NCBI RefSeq assembly: GCF_027497195.1
Contig: NZ_CP114905.1
Location: 7,389,001-7,453,000 of the forward strand
From: Streptomyces sp. WMMC500
GTDB lineage: Bacteria; Actinomycetota; Actinomycetes; Streptomycetales; Streptomycetaceae
DNA: 64,000 nt
Direction: 5' to 3'
Position 1 is the first letter of the stretch; each line of letters starts with the position of its first letter. The position numbers were made by a program, and so were the translations under genes. Of this stretch, positions 32,544 to 40,757 are shown piece after piece. The notes below the pieces were generated by a model. It made no database searches and was not told the origin of the DNA. It saw only the letters and a program-made list of their open reading frames with translations.

Positions 32544-33683
32544 ATGCGTATCACACCGGCCGCCGCGGCCGTGACCAGCCTCCTCGCCGCCGGACTCGGC
32601 GCCGGGGCCGCCGCCGTGGCCGCCGGGCGGTACGGCTCCCGGGCCGCTCTGCGGCCCGCGCCCGCGGGCCCCGTCGGGTTCGGCGGCGCCCGGCTGCGGG
32701 TGATCGCCGCGGCCGACGGGCGGGTCACCCTCGCGCCCGGCTCGGCGCCCGCCCTGCGGCCCGAGCGGTACGGCCTGGCGGGCGACGGCGTGCACGCCGT
32801 CGTCGGCCCGCTGCTGCGCGCCGAGTCGTGGCCGGGCGGCCGGCTCGTGCGCAGCCTGGAGCGCGTCACGTACGGCAGCCTCGACGCGGGCACGCGGGTG
32901 CGGCTGACGCCGAAGGTGTACACGGGCACGCCCGCCACGGCCCTGCGCATCGCATACGAGGACGTGACCGTCGAAGGACCGCTGGGCCCGCTGCCCGCGT
33001 GGTACGTGCCGGGCTCCCGCGGCACCTGGGTCATCGCCGTCCACGGCCTCGGCGACACCCGCGAACAGGCCCTGACCGCCCTGCCGTTGCTGCACGAGCT
33101 GGGGCTCCCGGTCCTCGCCCCCGCCTACCGCGGCGACCCCGACGCCCCGCCGCCCCCCGGCGGCCGGGGCGCGCTCGGCCACGCCGAGTGGCCCGACCTC
33201 GACGCGGCGCTCCGCTGGGCGCTGCGCCGCGGAGCGCGGCGCGTGGTGCTGTACGGCTGGTCCGCCGGCGCCACCATGGCGCTGCGCACGGCGGCGGAGT
33301 CCCCGGCGGCCGACGGCATCGCGGGGCTGGTGCTGGACTCGCCGCTGCTCGACTGGCGCGCCGCGGTACGGGCCCTGGCCGGGCGCTCCGGCGCTCCCGG
33401 GCGGCTCGCCCTGCCGGCGCCGCTGCGCGGCCTCGCGGTGCTGGCGGCCGAGGAGTACCGGGAGTTGGACGCCGCGCTCGCCGTGCCCGACGCCCCGACG
33501 CTGGTGCTGCAGGGCCGGGCCGACGACGTCGCCCCGCTCGCCGCGGCCCGGGCGTTCGCGGCCCGCGGCGGCGACCGGCTGCTGCTCCGCGAGGTCCCCG
33601 ACGGGCGGCACGCGGCGCTGTGGAACGCCACCCCGGAGGCGTACGAGGAGACGCTGCGCCGCTTCCTGACCCCGCTGCTCTGA
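32544..33683 (+). CDS. membrane-anchored alpha/beta hydrolase
   Basis: 379 aa. One N-terminal hydrophobic helix (VTSLLAAGLGAGAAAVAAG), a 100-residue beta-rich spacer, then an alpha/beta-hydrolase domain with oxyanion HGLGDTREQA, nucleophile Ser in YGWSAGATMAL, acid Asp in LQGRADDVAP and His in DGRHAALW. Esterase or peptidase activity on the outer membrane face is plausible. Start is ATG 32544. ATG 32535 would add three residues. Confidence 0.85.
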   Translation: MRITPAAAAVTSLLAAGLGAGAAAVAAGRYGSRAALRPAPAGPVGFGGARLRVIAAADGRVTLAPGSAPALRPERYGLAGDGVHAVVGPLLRAESWPGGRLVRSLERVTYGSLDAGTRVRLTPKVYTGTPATALRIAYEDVTVEGPLGPLPAWYVPGSRGTWVIAVHGLGDTREQALTALPLLHELGLPVLAPAYRGDPDAPPPPGGRGALGHAEWPDLDAALRWALRRGARRVVLYGWSAGATMALRTAAESPAADGIAGLVLDSPLLDWRAAVRALAGRSGAPGRLALPAPLRGLAVLAAEEYRELDAALAVPDAPTLVLQGRADDVAPLAAARAFAARGGDRLLLREVPDGRHAALWNATPEAYEETLRRFLTPLL

Positions 33684-33705
33684 CCGGGGGCCGACCCGGA
33701 TCCCG

Positions 33706-33721
33706 GGCCGCCGCGGCGGCC
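33706..33721 (+). terminator. perfect 16-nt G+C palindrome after the hydrolase gene
   Basis: GGCCGCCGCGGCGGCC, preceded by a further palindrome CCCGGATCCCGGG (33695-33707), lies in the 103-bp gap after the hydrolase gene. Possible terminator, though the long stems lack loops unless partly opened. Confidence 0.3.
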
Positions 33722-33786
33722 GCAGACGGCCCCTCGCCAACCCCGGATTGGGCTTTCGCCGCCCCACCCGCGAGACTTGGTGCGTG

Positions 33787-35151
33787 ATGGCGCACCGTTC
33801 GCACCACCCGCCGCTCCGCCTCGTCCCCAGGCAGCCCCGCCGCGAGATGGCCGCCGCCGCCCGCCGGGCCGTCGTCGACCGGGCCCTACGCCCCGCCCCG
33901 CGGCCCCCGGAGGGCATCGCCTCGCCCCGGGTGCTCGCCGGCCACGCCCGCACCCTGCTCGCCGGGGCGGTGCGGGTCGCCAGGTGGGCCGAGGGGCGGG
34001 CACAGCCCTGGACCGAGGCCCCGCAGGCCGAGTGGGACCGGGCCCGGCTCGCGGGCCTGGTCGAGGTGCAGGGCGCGTACGCCCGCCCCGCCTGGCGGCT
34101 GCGGGCCTGGGACCGCGACGAGCGCGCCGTGCTCCGCGGCTGGGTCGCGCTCTTCGACGCCTGGTCGCTGGCCCACCCCGCGCCCGAGCCGCTGGCCCAC
34201 GACTCCGTCGCCCTCGGCGACGCGATCGAGGCCATGCCGCAGATGCTTGCCCTGCTCCACCTCACCGGCGGCCCCGTCCGCGTACCCGCGCTGCTCGACC
34301 TCCTCGGCCAGCGCGTCGAGGAACTGCGCACCGAGCGCTGCGAGGTCGCGTACGGCAGCGAGCACACCCCCGTGCCGGGCCGGGCCGCCGAGCCGCCCGC
34401 CGCGGAGGCGGCGGACGCGGAGCTGCCGGGGCTGCTGCCCGGGCTGCTGGACTGGGCGCTGGAGGCGTTCGCGTCCGTGGGGGCGCTGACCCGCGACGGC
34501 GCCGACGTGTCGCTGACGCCGCTGGGCCACTGGGCCGTGTGGATGAAGATCGAGCAGATCTGCATCGCCGCCCAGGGCCCGGAGGGGCACATCGAGAAGC
34601 CCGCGGAGGCGATGCTCCGCAGTTGCGCGGGGCTGACCCCGGGACCGGCCCGGGCCGAGTACCGCGCGTGGCTGGCGGCGCGTCCTGCGGGCAGCGCGGT
34701 CGCCGAGCTGCTGGAGGTGGCGCGCGGCGACGACGCGCTGCTGCGCGGGCTGGCGTTCGAGGCGCTGCGCGCGGTGGGCGCGGCGGCGGAGGGCGCGGTG
34801 CGCGCGGCGTGCGCCGAGCCGATGCTGCGGCCGTACGCGCTGCTGTGGCTGGCGGAGCAGGAGGGCGGCGACGCGGACGACGCGCTGGGCGCGCTGAGCC
34901 GCGAGGAGGCGACCTGGCTGTGGGTCGACACCGCCGCGGCCGTCGCCGACCACGGCGAGGGCAGCCTGCTGGTGCGGCACCTGGAGTCCGCGGTGCAGGG
35001 CAGCGTGCCGGCGCTGCTGGCCGAGGTGGGGGGCGCGGGCCATCCCCGTACGGTCCAGGTGCTGGTGGCGCTGGCCGCCGCACACCCCGACCCGGCGGTC
35101 GCCAAGGCCGTCCGCCGGGCCGCCTTCCGGGTGCACACCGGCGGCGGCTGA
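33787..35151 (+). CDS. unrecognised alpha-helical protein
   Basis: 454 aa. No family recognised. Mostly helical. An N-terminal Arg/Pro-rich part (about 1-45) is followed by helical segments. The C-terminal third has repeated Ala/Leu-rich helices (for example LLEVARGDDALLRGLAFEAL and VLVALAAAHPDPAVAKAVRR) that look like HEAT/ARM-type repeats. From memory, similar proteins are conserved in streptomycetes as hypothetical. No signal peptide or membrane segment. Preceded by the hydrolase gene on the same strand after 103 bp. Confidence 0.75.
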   Translation: MAHRSHHPPLRLVPRQPRREMAAAARRAVVDRALRPAPRPPEGIASPRVLAGHARTLLAGAVRVARWAEGRAQPWTEAPQAEWDRARLAGLVEVQGAYARPAWRLRAWDRDERAVLRGWVALFDAWSLAHPAPEPLAHDSVALGDAIEAMPQMLALLHLTGGPVRVPALLDLLGQRVEELRTERCEVAYGSEHTPVPGRAAEPPAAEAADAELPGLLPGLLDWALEAFASVGALTRDGADVSLTPLGHWAVWMKIEQICIAAQGPEGHIEKPAEAMLRSCAGLTPGPARAEYRAWLAARPAGSAVAELLEVARGDDALLRGLAFEALRAVGAAAEGAVRAACAEPMLRPYALLWLAEQEGGDADDALGALSREEATWLWVDTAAAVADHGEGSLLVRHLESAVQGSVPALLAEVGGAGHPRTVQVLVALAAAHPDPAVAKAVRRAAFRVHTGGG

Positions 35152-35181
35152 GCGGGGCGGGCGCGGCCGGTCGGGCGTGGG

Positions 35182-35589
35182 TCAGCCGGGGTCGGGCGCG
35201 TACGTCCCGAAGCTCCAGACGTTGCCCTCGTGGTCCCGCGCCATGTAGTCCCGCGATCCGTAGTCCTGGTCGGTCGGCGGCATCAGGATCTCCACGCCGT
35301 GCGCCACGGCGTGCCGGTGGTGCGCGTCCACGTCGTCCACGACCACGTACACCCCGCTCGGGCCGGCGCCGCGCATCGCCTCGTCGAACCTCCCGCCCCT
35401 GTCCTTCGAGCCGAGCATCACCATCCCGTTGCCCTGGGCCAGCTCGGCGTGCGCCACCGTGCCGTCCTCGGCCTCGTACACCGCGACCTCCCGGAAGCCC
35501 AGCCCTTCGGTCAGCAGCCGGACGGCGGCCTTGGCGTCGCGGTACAGCAGGGTGGGGTAGACGGTCGCGGGGTTGTCGCTGCCGGGCAT
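35182..35589 (-). CDS. VOC/glyoxalase-family protein
   Basis: 135 aa, single vicinal-oxygen-chelate domain with beta-alpha-beta-beta-beta repeats: TLLYRDAKAAVRLLTEGLGF at the start and YMARDHEGNVWSFGTY at the end, which holds the usual metal-side Asp/Glu and WxFGT motif. PhnB/bleomycin-resistance-like members bind metals or hydrophobic drugs. A role in antibiotic or aldehyde tolerance is only a guess. ATG 35589, with an in-frame GTG nine bases upstream. Confidence 0.85.
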   Translation of the reverse strand: MPGSDNPATVYPTLLYRDAKAAVRLLTEGLGFREVAVYEAEDGTVAHAELAQGNGMVMLGSKDRGGRFDEAMRGAGPSGVYVVVDDVDAHHRHAVAHGVEILMPPTDQDYGSRDYMARDHEGNVWSFGTYAPDPG

Positions 35590-35740
35590 GCTGCTCACGT
35601 CCTCTCGATCGCTGTACGGGCAGTCTGGCACCGGCCACCGACACCGGCAGCCCGGCCGCGCTCCCCGGCGCCGGCGGCGAGGGCCGGCGGCGGGGCCCGG
35701 CGGCCGGGGTCCGGCGGAACAAACGGGTTGCGGCCCCGGA

Positions 35741-35746
35741 TACACT
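35741..35746 (+). promoter_or_regulatory. -10 box of a probable leaderless transcript
   Basis: TACACT lies seven bases before the ATG of the MATLHVH leader ORF, which has no ribosome-binding site. This is the spacing expected when transcription starts at or next to the A of ATG. No clear -35 is visible. Confidence 0.4.
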
Positions 35747-35752
35747 GGCCGC

Positions 35753-35776
35753 ATGGCAACTCTCCACGTGCATTAG
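35753..35776 (+). CDS. 7-codon leader ORF (MATLHVH) upstream of the ABC-F gene
   Basis: Reads MATLHVH then TAG, with an ATG seven bases after TACACT and no Shine-Dalgarno, so probably leaderless. It ends 57 bp before the ABC-F start. Antibiotic-responsive ABC-F genes in other bacteria are often preceded by such leader peptides that stall drug-bound ribosomes. A regulatory role here is inference. Only a weak stem (GACGG / CCGTC, 35777-35801) follows. Confidence 0.5.
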   Translation: MATLHVH

Positions 35777-35833
35777 ACGGGGTAACGCGTCCGCACCGTC
35801 CCTGCCGCCGTCGACCCTGCCTGGAGAACTTCC

Positions 35834-37432
35834 GTGATCACCGCCACCGGCCTGGAGCTGCGCGCCGGCGCCCGCGTCCTCCTCGAATCCGCCACCTTCC
35901 GCATCGCCAGGGGCGACCGCATCGGTCTGGTCGGGCGCAACGGCGCCGGCAAGACCACCCTCACCAAGGTCCTGGCCGGCGAGGGCCAGCCGGCCGCGGG
36001 CACCGTCTCCCGCGGCAGCACCGTCGGCTATCTGCCGCAGGACCCGCGCACCGGCGACCTCGACGTGCTCGCCCGCGACCGCATCCTGTCCGCCCGCGGC
36101 CTCGACGCCGTCATCCGCAAGATGCGCGAGGACGAGGACCGGATGGCGAACGGCCAGGGCGCCACCCGCGAGAAGGCCATGCGGCGCTACGAGCGCATGG
36201 AGACCGAGTTCCTCACCAAGGGCGGGTACGCCGCCGAGGCCGAGGCCGCCACGATCGCCGCCAGCCTCGGGCTGCCCGACCGGGTCATGGGCCAGCCGCT
36301 CCACACGCTCTCCGGCGGCCAGCGCCGCCGCGTGGAGCTGGCGCGGATCCTCTTCTCCGACTCCGAGATCCTGCTGCTCGACGAGCCGACGAACCACCTC
36401 GACGCCGACTCGGTGGTCTGGCTGCGGGACTACCTGAAGACGTACCACGGCGGCTTCGTCGTCATCTCCCACGACGTCAACCTCGTCGAGACCGTCGTCA
36501 ACAAGGTCTTCCTCCTCGACGCCAACCGCGCCCACATCGACGTCTACAACATGGGCTGGAAGCTCTACCTCGCCCAGCGCGAGGCGGACGAGAAGCGCCG
36601 CCGCCGCGAGCGCGCCAACGCCGAGAAGAAGGCCGCCGCGCTCAACGCCCAGGCCGACAAGATGCGCGCCAAGGCGACCAAGGCCACCGCCGCGCAGAAC
36701 ATGGCCCGCCGTGCCGAGCGGCTGCTCTCCGGGCTGGACGCGGAGCGGCAGGCCGACAAGGTCGCGCGGCTGCGGTTCCCCGACCCGGCCCCGTGCGGCA
36801 AGACCCCGCTGACGGCCGCGGGCCTGTCCAAGTCGTACGGCTCGCTGGAGGTCTTCACCGACGTCGACCTCGCCGTCGACAAGGGCTCCCGCGTCGTCAT
36901 CCTCGGCCTCAACGGCGCCGGGAAGACCACCCTGCTGCGGCTGCTGGCCGGCGTCGAGAAGCCCGACACCGGCGAGGTCACCCCCGGCCACGGCCTCAAG
37001 CTCGGCTACTACGCGCAGGAGCACGAGACCCTCGACCCGGACCGCTCGGTGCTGGAGAACATGGCCTCGGCCGCGCCCGACATGGACGCCGTCGAGATGC
37101 GCAAGGTGCTCGGCTCGTTCCTCTTCTCCGGCGACGACGTCGACAAGCCCGCCCGCGTGCTCTCCGGCGGCGAGAAGACCCGGCTCGCACTGGCCACCCT
37201 CGTCGTCTCCTCCGCCAACGTGCTGCTGCTCGACGAGCCGACCAACAACCTCGACCCGGCCAGCCGCGAGGAGATCCTCGGCGCGCTGCGCACCTTCACC
37301 GGCGCCGTCGTCCTCGTCACCCACGACGAGGGGGCGGTGGACGCGCTGGAGCCGGAGCGGATCATCCTGCTGCCGGACGGCGTCGAGGACCTCTGGAACG
37401 CGGACTACGCAGACCTGGTAGCGCTTGCTTGA
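35834..37432 (+). CDS. ABC-F family ATPase
   Basis: 532 aa, two ABC domains in tandem and no membrane part. Walker A motifs are GRNGAGKTT (about 35) and GLNGAGKTT (about 358). Signature motifs are LSGGQRRRVELA and LSGGEKTRLALA, Walker B are LLLDEPTNHLD and LLLDEPTNNLD. A charged P-site tRNA-interaction-type linker (about 235-310, Arg/Lys/Ala rich) joins them. ABC-F proteins act on the ribosome as translation factors or protect it from antibiotics. GTG 35834 follows TGGAG. The close pair of a leader ORF suggests translation-sensitive control. Confidence 0.93.
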   Translation: MITATGLELRAGARVLLESATFRIARGDRIGLVGRNGAGKTTLTKVLAGEGQPAAGTVSRGSTVGYLPQDPRTGDLDVLARDRILSARGLDAVIRKMREDEDRMANGQGATREKAMRRYERMETEFLTKGGYAAEAEAATIAASLGLPDRVMGQPLHTLSGGQRRRVELARILFSDSEILLLDEPTNHLDADSVVWLRDYLKTYHGGFVVISHDVNLVETVVNKVFLLDANRAHIDVYNMGWKLYLAQREADEKRRRRERANAEKKAAALNAQADKMRAKATKATAAQNMARRAERLLSGLDAERQADKVARLRFPDPAPCGKTPLTAAGLSKSYGSLEVFTDVDLAVDKGSRVVILGLNGAGKTTLLRLLAGVEKPDTGEVTPGHGLKLGYYAQEHETLDPDRSVLENMASAAPDMDAVEMRKVLGSFLFSGDDVDKPARVLSGGEKTRLALATLVVSSANVLLLDEPTNNLDPASREEILGALRTFTGAVVLVTHDEGAVDALEPERIILLPDGVEDLWNADYADLVALA

Positions 37433-37470
37433 TCACCCCCGTCTGGATCATTCGGCTCATGGGTGATCCA
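37431..37470 (+). terminator. overlapping alternative hairpins after the ABC-F gene
   Basis: GATCACCC (37431-37438) can pair with GGGTGATC (37461-37468). Alternatively TGGATCA (37444-37450) pairs with TGATCCA (37464-37470). The two stems exclude each other and begin inside the stop codon. Probably a terminator, though no T-run follows. Confidence 0.4.
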
Positions 37471-37767
37471 TCATCTGAGTGAGTGCCGCTCGTACCACGG
37501 CGTGGCGCCTGGTCACCGGGCGTGCGGCGCCGGCTACGCGCGCACTCGCCGCCGCCGCGCCCCGGCACCGCCCCCTGACCTGCCTAATCACTCGGTGCCG
37601 CGGTCCCGGGCGGTCGGCGGGAAGGCTCGGAACGCCTGGTTCCGACAGCCCGCGGGAGGAACTCGGGGGAAAACCTCGTGTCGCGGACCTTGCCGAACGG
37701 GTGGCCAGGAGGCCATAAAGGGGTGATCATGAGAGTCCAGAGCGCACTTCCGTACGAGGAGGCACGG
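37433..37767. other. 335-bp intergenic region between the ABC-F and HTH genes
   Basis: Apart from the hairpins at its left end, no gene is supported. A reading frame into the HTH gene extends upstream to 37678 but lacks the conservation-like composition of the HTH protein. A good ribosome-binding site stands only before the GTG at 37768. Confidence 0.5.
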
Positions 37768-37986
37768 GTGGCCGAGACTCTGAAGAAGGGCAGCCGGGTT
37801 ACCGGCGCCGCGCGCGAAAAGCTCGCGGCTGACCTGAAGAAGAAGTACGACTCCGGGGCGAGTATCCGGGCGCTGGCCGAAGAAACCGGCCGCTCCTATG
37901 GATTCGTGCACCGGATGCTCAGCGAATCCGGCGTGACCCTCCGCGGTCGCGGCGGTGCGACGCGAGGCAAGAAAGCGGCGTCCTGA
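37768..37986 (+). CDS. small helix-turn-helix DNA-binding protein
   Basis: 72 aa. A Lys/Arg-rich N-terminus (ETLKKGSRVTGAAREKLAAD) leads into a helix-turn-helix (about 30-55, GASIRALAEETGRSYGFVHRM). The basic tail TLRGRGGATRGKKAAS could add minor-groove contacts. Nearly the same protein is, from memory, very conserved across streptomycetes. The GTG at 37768 is chosen because GAGGAGG stands 7 bases upstream. Longer forms starting at 37678 or 37731 are possible. Regulatory targets unknown. Confidence 0.88.
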   Translation: MAETLKKGSRVTGAAREKLAADLKKKYDSGASIRALAEETGRSYGFVHRMLSESGVTLRGRGGATRGKKAAS

Positions 37987-38031
37987 CGGACCGCCGCGGC
38001 CGCCCTGACCGGTGGCCTGGGCCCGCACAGG

Positions 38032-38062
38032 CACCCGGCCGGTCCGTCGGACCGGCCGGGTG
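38032..38062 (+). terminator. strong terminator after the HTH gene
   Basis: Perfect 14-bp stem CACCCGGCCGGTCC / GGACCGGCCGGGTG with a 3-nt loop GTC, ending 15 bases before the next start codon. Confidence 0.8.
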
Positions 38063-38077
38063 GTTACTGTTCGGTAT

Positions 38078-38869
38078 ATGACAGAGCTGCTGCACAGAGA
38101 CGGCGTACGGCTCGCCCTGGACGGCGAGGACGGCACGCTGGCCACGGTGACCCTCGACCACCCCGCCCGGCGCAACGCGCAGTCGCCCGCCATGTGGCGG
38201 GCGCTCGCCGCGGCGGGGCGCGAACTCCCCGGCAGCGTCCGCGTGGTGGTGCTGCGCGCCGAGGGCAAATCCTTCTCCGCCGGACTCGACCGGCAGGCAT
38301 TCACCCCCGAAGGCTTTGCCGACGAGCCGTCATTCCTTGAGCTCGCCCGCTATTCCGACGGCGACCTCGACGCCGTCATCGCCGAATACCAGGAGGCGTT
38401 CACCTGGTGGCGGCGGAATGACATCGTTTCCCTCGCGGCGGTGCAGGGACATGCGATTGGCGCGGGTTTTCAGCTTGCCCTCGCCTGCGACCTCCGGGTG
38501 TGCGCGGACGACGCGCAGTTCGCGATGCGGGAGACGTCCCTCGGGCTGGTGCCCGATCTCACCGGAACCGGCCCGCTGGTGCAACTCGTGGGATATGCAC
38601 GGGCGTTGGAGATGTGCGTGACGGGACGCCTCGTGCAGGCGGAGGAGGCCGAGCGGACGGGCCTGGCGAACCTCGTCGTCCCGGCGGCGGAGCTGGGTGC
38701 CGCGACCGCCGACCTGGCGGCGGCGCTGCTGGCGGCGCCGCGCGACGCGGTGATCGAGACGAAGGCGCTGCTGCGGGAGGCCGCGGGGCGGAGCTACGAC
38801 GAACAGCGCACCGCGGAACGCGCGGCGCAGGCCCGCAGGCTGCGGGACCTCGCCGGGGCGGGGGAGTAG
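38078..38869 (+). CDS. enoyl-CoA hydratase/isomerase family protein
   Basis: 263-aa crotonase-fold enzyme. Oxyanion-hole segments are KSFSAGLDRQAF and VQGHAIGAGFQLALACDLRV. Glutamates in AMRETSLGLVP and ALEMCVTGR stand where the two catalytic Glu of enoyl-CoA hydratase lie, so hydratase activity is possible. The C-terminal helical trimerisation part is present. ATG 38078 lies 15 bases after a strong terminator stem, so its own promoter must overlap that hairpin, or some read-through occurs. Confidence 0.9.
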   Translation: MTELLHRDGVRLALDGEDGTLATVTLDHPARRNAQSPAMWRALAAAGRELPGSVRVVVLRAEGKSFSAGLDRQAFTPEGFADEPSFLELARYSDGDLDAVIAEYQEAFTWWRRNDIVSLAAVQGHAIGAGFQLALACDLRVCADDAQFAMRETSLGLVPDLTGTGPLVQLVGYARALEMCVTGRLVQAEEAERTGLANLVVPAAELGAATADLAAALLAAPRDAVIETKALLREAAGRSYDEQRTAERAAQARRLRDLAGAGE

Positions 38870-38973
38870 GAGACTCGGCCGCGGACGGCCGGGGGCCGGG
38901 GCCGCCGCGGTGGCCCCGGGCGTACGGCCGGGTGCGAGCCGGGTGGCCGCGGCGTGCCGCCGCGCGGAGCGGG

Positions 38974-39873
38974 TTACCGGATGTCGGTGACGAGGACGGT
39001 GACGGTCGCGGCGGAGGTCCGGGCGCGTACGGCGAGGGCGACGTCGAGGGCGCGGTAGGCGGAGTCGACGACGACGCGTACCTCGGCGTGGTCGCCGTCC
39101 CGCAGGACGCCGCCGTCGAGCACCCCGGCCACTTGCGGCGCGGCTGCCGCGGCGGGGGCGCCGGTGCCGGCGGGGGCGCCCGTGCTGGTGCGGGTGTCGG
39201 TGCCGGTGCGGGCGTCGGCCCCGGTGCGGGCGTCAGTGCCGGTGCGGGTCTCGGTGCTGGGGCGGGTGTCGGTGCTGGTGCCGGTCGCGGTGCCGGTCGC
39301 AGTGCCGGTCCCCGTGCTTGTGCTGGTGCCGGGGTCGGTCGCGGTGCCGGTGCCCTGAGCCGGAGGGCCGGGCTCTGCGGCGGTCGGCGGGGTTTCCAGA
39401 AGGCCGGTCACGTGGATGTCCGCCGCCGCCACGCGCAGCCCGAGGCGCTCTTCGGCGCCCCGCAGCAGCGCCTCCCGCAGGGCCTCCGCGGTCGCGGTCA
39501 TCGGCCGGTCCGCCGCGGCGTCGCACTCCGCGGCGATCCGCAACTCCCCGTAAGGCAACGCACTGACGGGCGCCGGCCCCACCCCCGCCGCGGCGCCGTC
39601 CGCGTTGCCCGCGCCGTCCGCGGACTGCGCACCGGACCCGGAGCCGTCCGAACCCGCCTCTCCCCCGGCGGCCACCGCGTCCTCCGCCGGGCCCACCCGC
39701 AGCCCCGTCACGCGGGCCTCGCGCACCCCCGCCGCCGCGCGGCGCAGCGCACCCGCCGCCGCCCGTTCGGCGATCCACGCCCCGTCCTCCGCGGCGCCCA
39801 GGGGCAGCAGCCTGCCGAGCCCCACCTGCTCGCGCACCGCCCGCTCCCAGCTCCCCACCGTCATGCGCCCCAT
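38974..39873 (-). CDS. Asp23-operon-associated protein (of the type named nucleopolyhedrovirus P10 family in streptomycetes)
   Basis: 299 aa. An N-terminal helical part (SWERAVREQVGLGRLLPLG and AWIAERAAAGALRRAAAGV) resembles, from memory, streptomycete proteins next to Asp23 genes. The middle has an Asp23-like strand-helix unit ending HVTGLLE. A low-complexity Thr/Gly/Ala linker (about 165-245) follows, then a final beta-alpha domain (LDGGVLRDGDHAEVRVVVDS). Divergent from the Asp23 operon across a 359-bp repeat region. ATG 39873, with ATG 39864 as alternative. Function unknown, perhaps envelope stress. Confidence 0.7.
   Translation of the reverse strand: MGRMTVGSWERAVREQVGLGRLLPLGAAEDGAWIAERAAAGALRRAAAGVREARVTGLRVGPAEDAVAAGGEAGSDGSGSGAQSADGAGNADGAAAGVGPAPVSALPYGELRIAAECDAAADRPMTATAEALREALLRGAEERLGLRVAAADIHVTGLLETPPTAAEPGPPAQGTGTATDPGTSTSTGTGTATGTATGTSTDTRPSTETRTGTDARTGADARTGTDTRTSTGAPAGTGAPAAAAAPQVAGVLDGGVLRDGDHAEVRVVVDSAYRALDVALAVRARTSAATVTVLVTDIR
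39160..39370. repeat. low-complexity repeat inside the Asp23-associated gene
   Basis: Degenerate 6-18 bp units of the form GTGCCGGTGCGGGCGTCG on the plus strand encode, on the minus strand, a Thr-x-Thr-rich linker (TGTATGTATGTST, then TDTRPSTETRTGTDARTG). It is prone to length change. Confidence 0.75.
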
Positions 39874-40232
39874 TCTCCCCCGCCCACCCGTTCGCCGGCC
39901 TTCGGTGGGCCGGCTGTCGCATTCCCGTGGCCCACTTGCTAGCGCACCGCCCTCAGCCCTCCGCCGTTCCGCACCGCACACACTCCCGCGCGCGGCCCAC
40001 CCGATCGCCGGGGCCCGGGTGGGCGGGCTGTCGCGTTTCCCTGGCCCACCTGTTCGTGCGCCGCTTCCTCGCCACGGTGCACGCCGTCCCCCCTCCGCCC
40101 CGCGCGCGGCCCACCCGATCGCCCGGGCCCGGGTGGGCCGGCTGTCGCATTCCCCTGGCCCACCCCGGGCAGGGGACGGATAGTGGGGGGCGAAACGAGC
40201 GCACGCCACGTTCGTGAGAAAGGGTGGAGACG
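39874..40232. other. 359-bp divergent intergenic region filled by a three-copy repeat
   Basis: Contains no supported gene. It is dominated by the repeat at 39882-40165. The last 65 bp before the Asp23 gene (GGATAGTGGGGGGCGAAACG and onward) should hold the operon promoter. Confidence 0.6.
39882..40165. repeat. three imperfect palindromic repeats at 113-114 bp spacing
   Basis: Copies start at 39882, 39995 and 40109, each about 57 bp with the order GCCCACCCG - CGGTGGGC or CGGGTGGGC - GGCTGTCGC - GGCCCAC. The middle arm can pair with either outer arm, giving two exclusive hairpins per copy. Sequence between copies is only partly similar (CGCGCGCGG before copies 2 and 3, GCGC-CCGC after copies 1 and 2). 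Confidence 0.8.
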
Positions 40233-40709
40233 GTGAGCAGCGAGTCGACGGTCAGGGAGGTCCCGCGGGAGTCGGCGGCGGCCCCGCCGAAGGTGCTGGG
40301 CACGCGGCGCGGCACCGGTGATCCGGCGACGCGCGGGCGGACGACCATCGCCGACGGGGTGGTCGAGAAGATCGCGGGGCTGGCCGCGCGCGACGTCGTC
40401 GGCGTGCACGCCATGGGCAGCGGCCTCGCCCGCACCACGGGTGCCGTACGGGACCGCGCGCCCGGCTCCGCCCGCGCCGTGGCCGGGGTGCGCGCCGAGG
40501 TCGGCGAGGTGCAGACGGCCCTCGACCTGGAGATCGTCGTCGACTACGGGGTCTCCATCACCGAACTCGCCCGCGCCGTACGGGAGAATGTCATCTCCGC
40601 CGTCGAGCGGATGACCGGCCTCGAAGTGGTCGAGGTCAACATCGCGGTGACCGACGTGAAGCTGCCCGACGACGAGGAAGAGGGGGCCGAGCAGCCGCGG
40701 CTGCAGTGA
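40233..40709 (+). CDS. Asp23/Gls24-family envelope stress response protein
   Basis: 158 aa. An Asp23 domain (about 35-145) contains TTIADGVVEKIAGLAARDVVGV at the start and VVDYGVSITELARAVREN at the core. Gram-positive Asp23 proteins coat the inner membrane face through AmaP and are induced by envelope stress. The GTG at 40233 follows GGTGGAG. First gene of a five-gene operon with a small membrane protein, a second Asp23 paralogue, a DUF6286 protein and AmaP. Confidence 0.9.
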   Translation: MSSESTVREVPRESAAAPPKVLGTRRGTGDPATRGRTTIADGVVEKIAGLAARDVVGVHAMGSGLARTTGAVRDRAPGSARAVAGVRAEVGEVQTALDLEIVVDYGVSITELARAVRENVISAVERMTGLEVVEVNIAVTDVKLPDDEEEGAEQPRLQ

Positions 40710-40757
40710 CGGCGGGGCGGGGGACCCGCCTCGGGGAGCGTGGGGAAGGTGCGTGCG

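Noticed and set aside
39882..40165. CRISPR array
   Set aside because: Only three imperfect, palindromic 57-bp copies with partly similar spacers of about 57 bp, and no cas genes.
39882..40209. Extension of the Asp23-associated gene through the three repeats to 40209, or a plus-strand gene in them
   Set aside because: Both strands are open across the repeat only because of G+C content. The repeated peptide has no family likeness, and conserved-type sequence begins at 39873.
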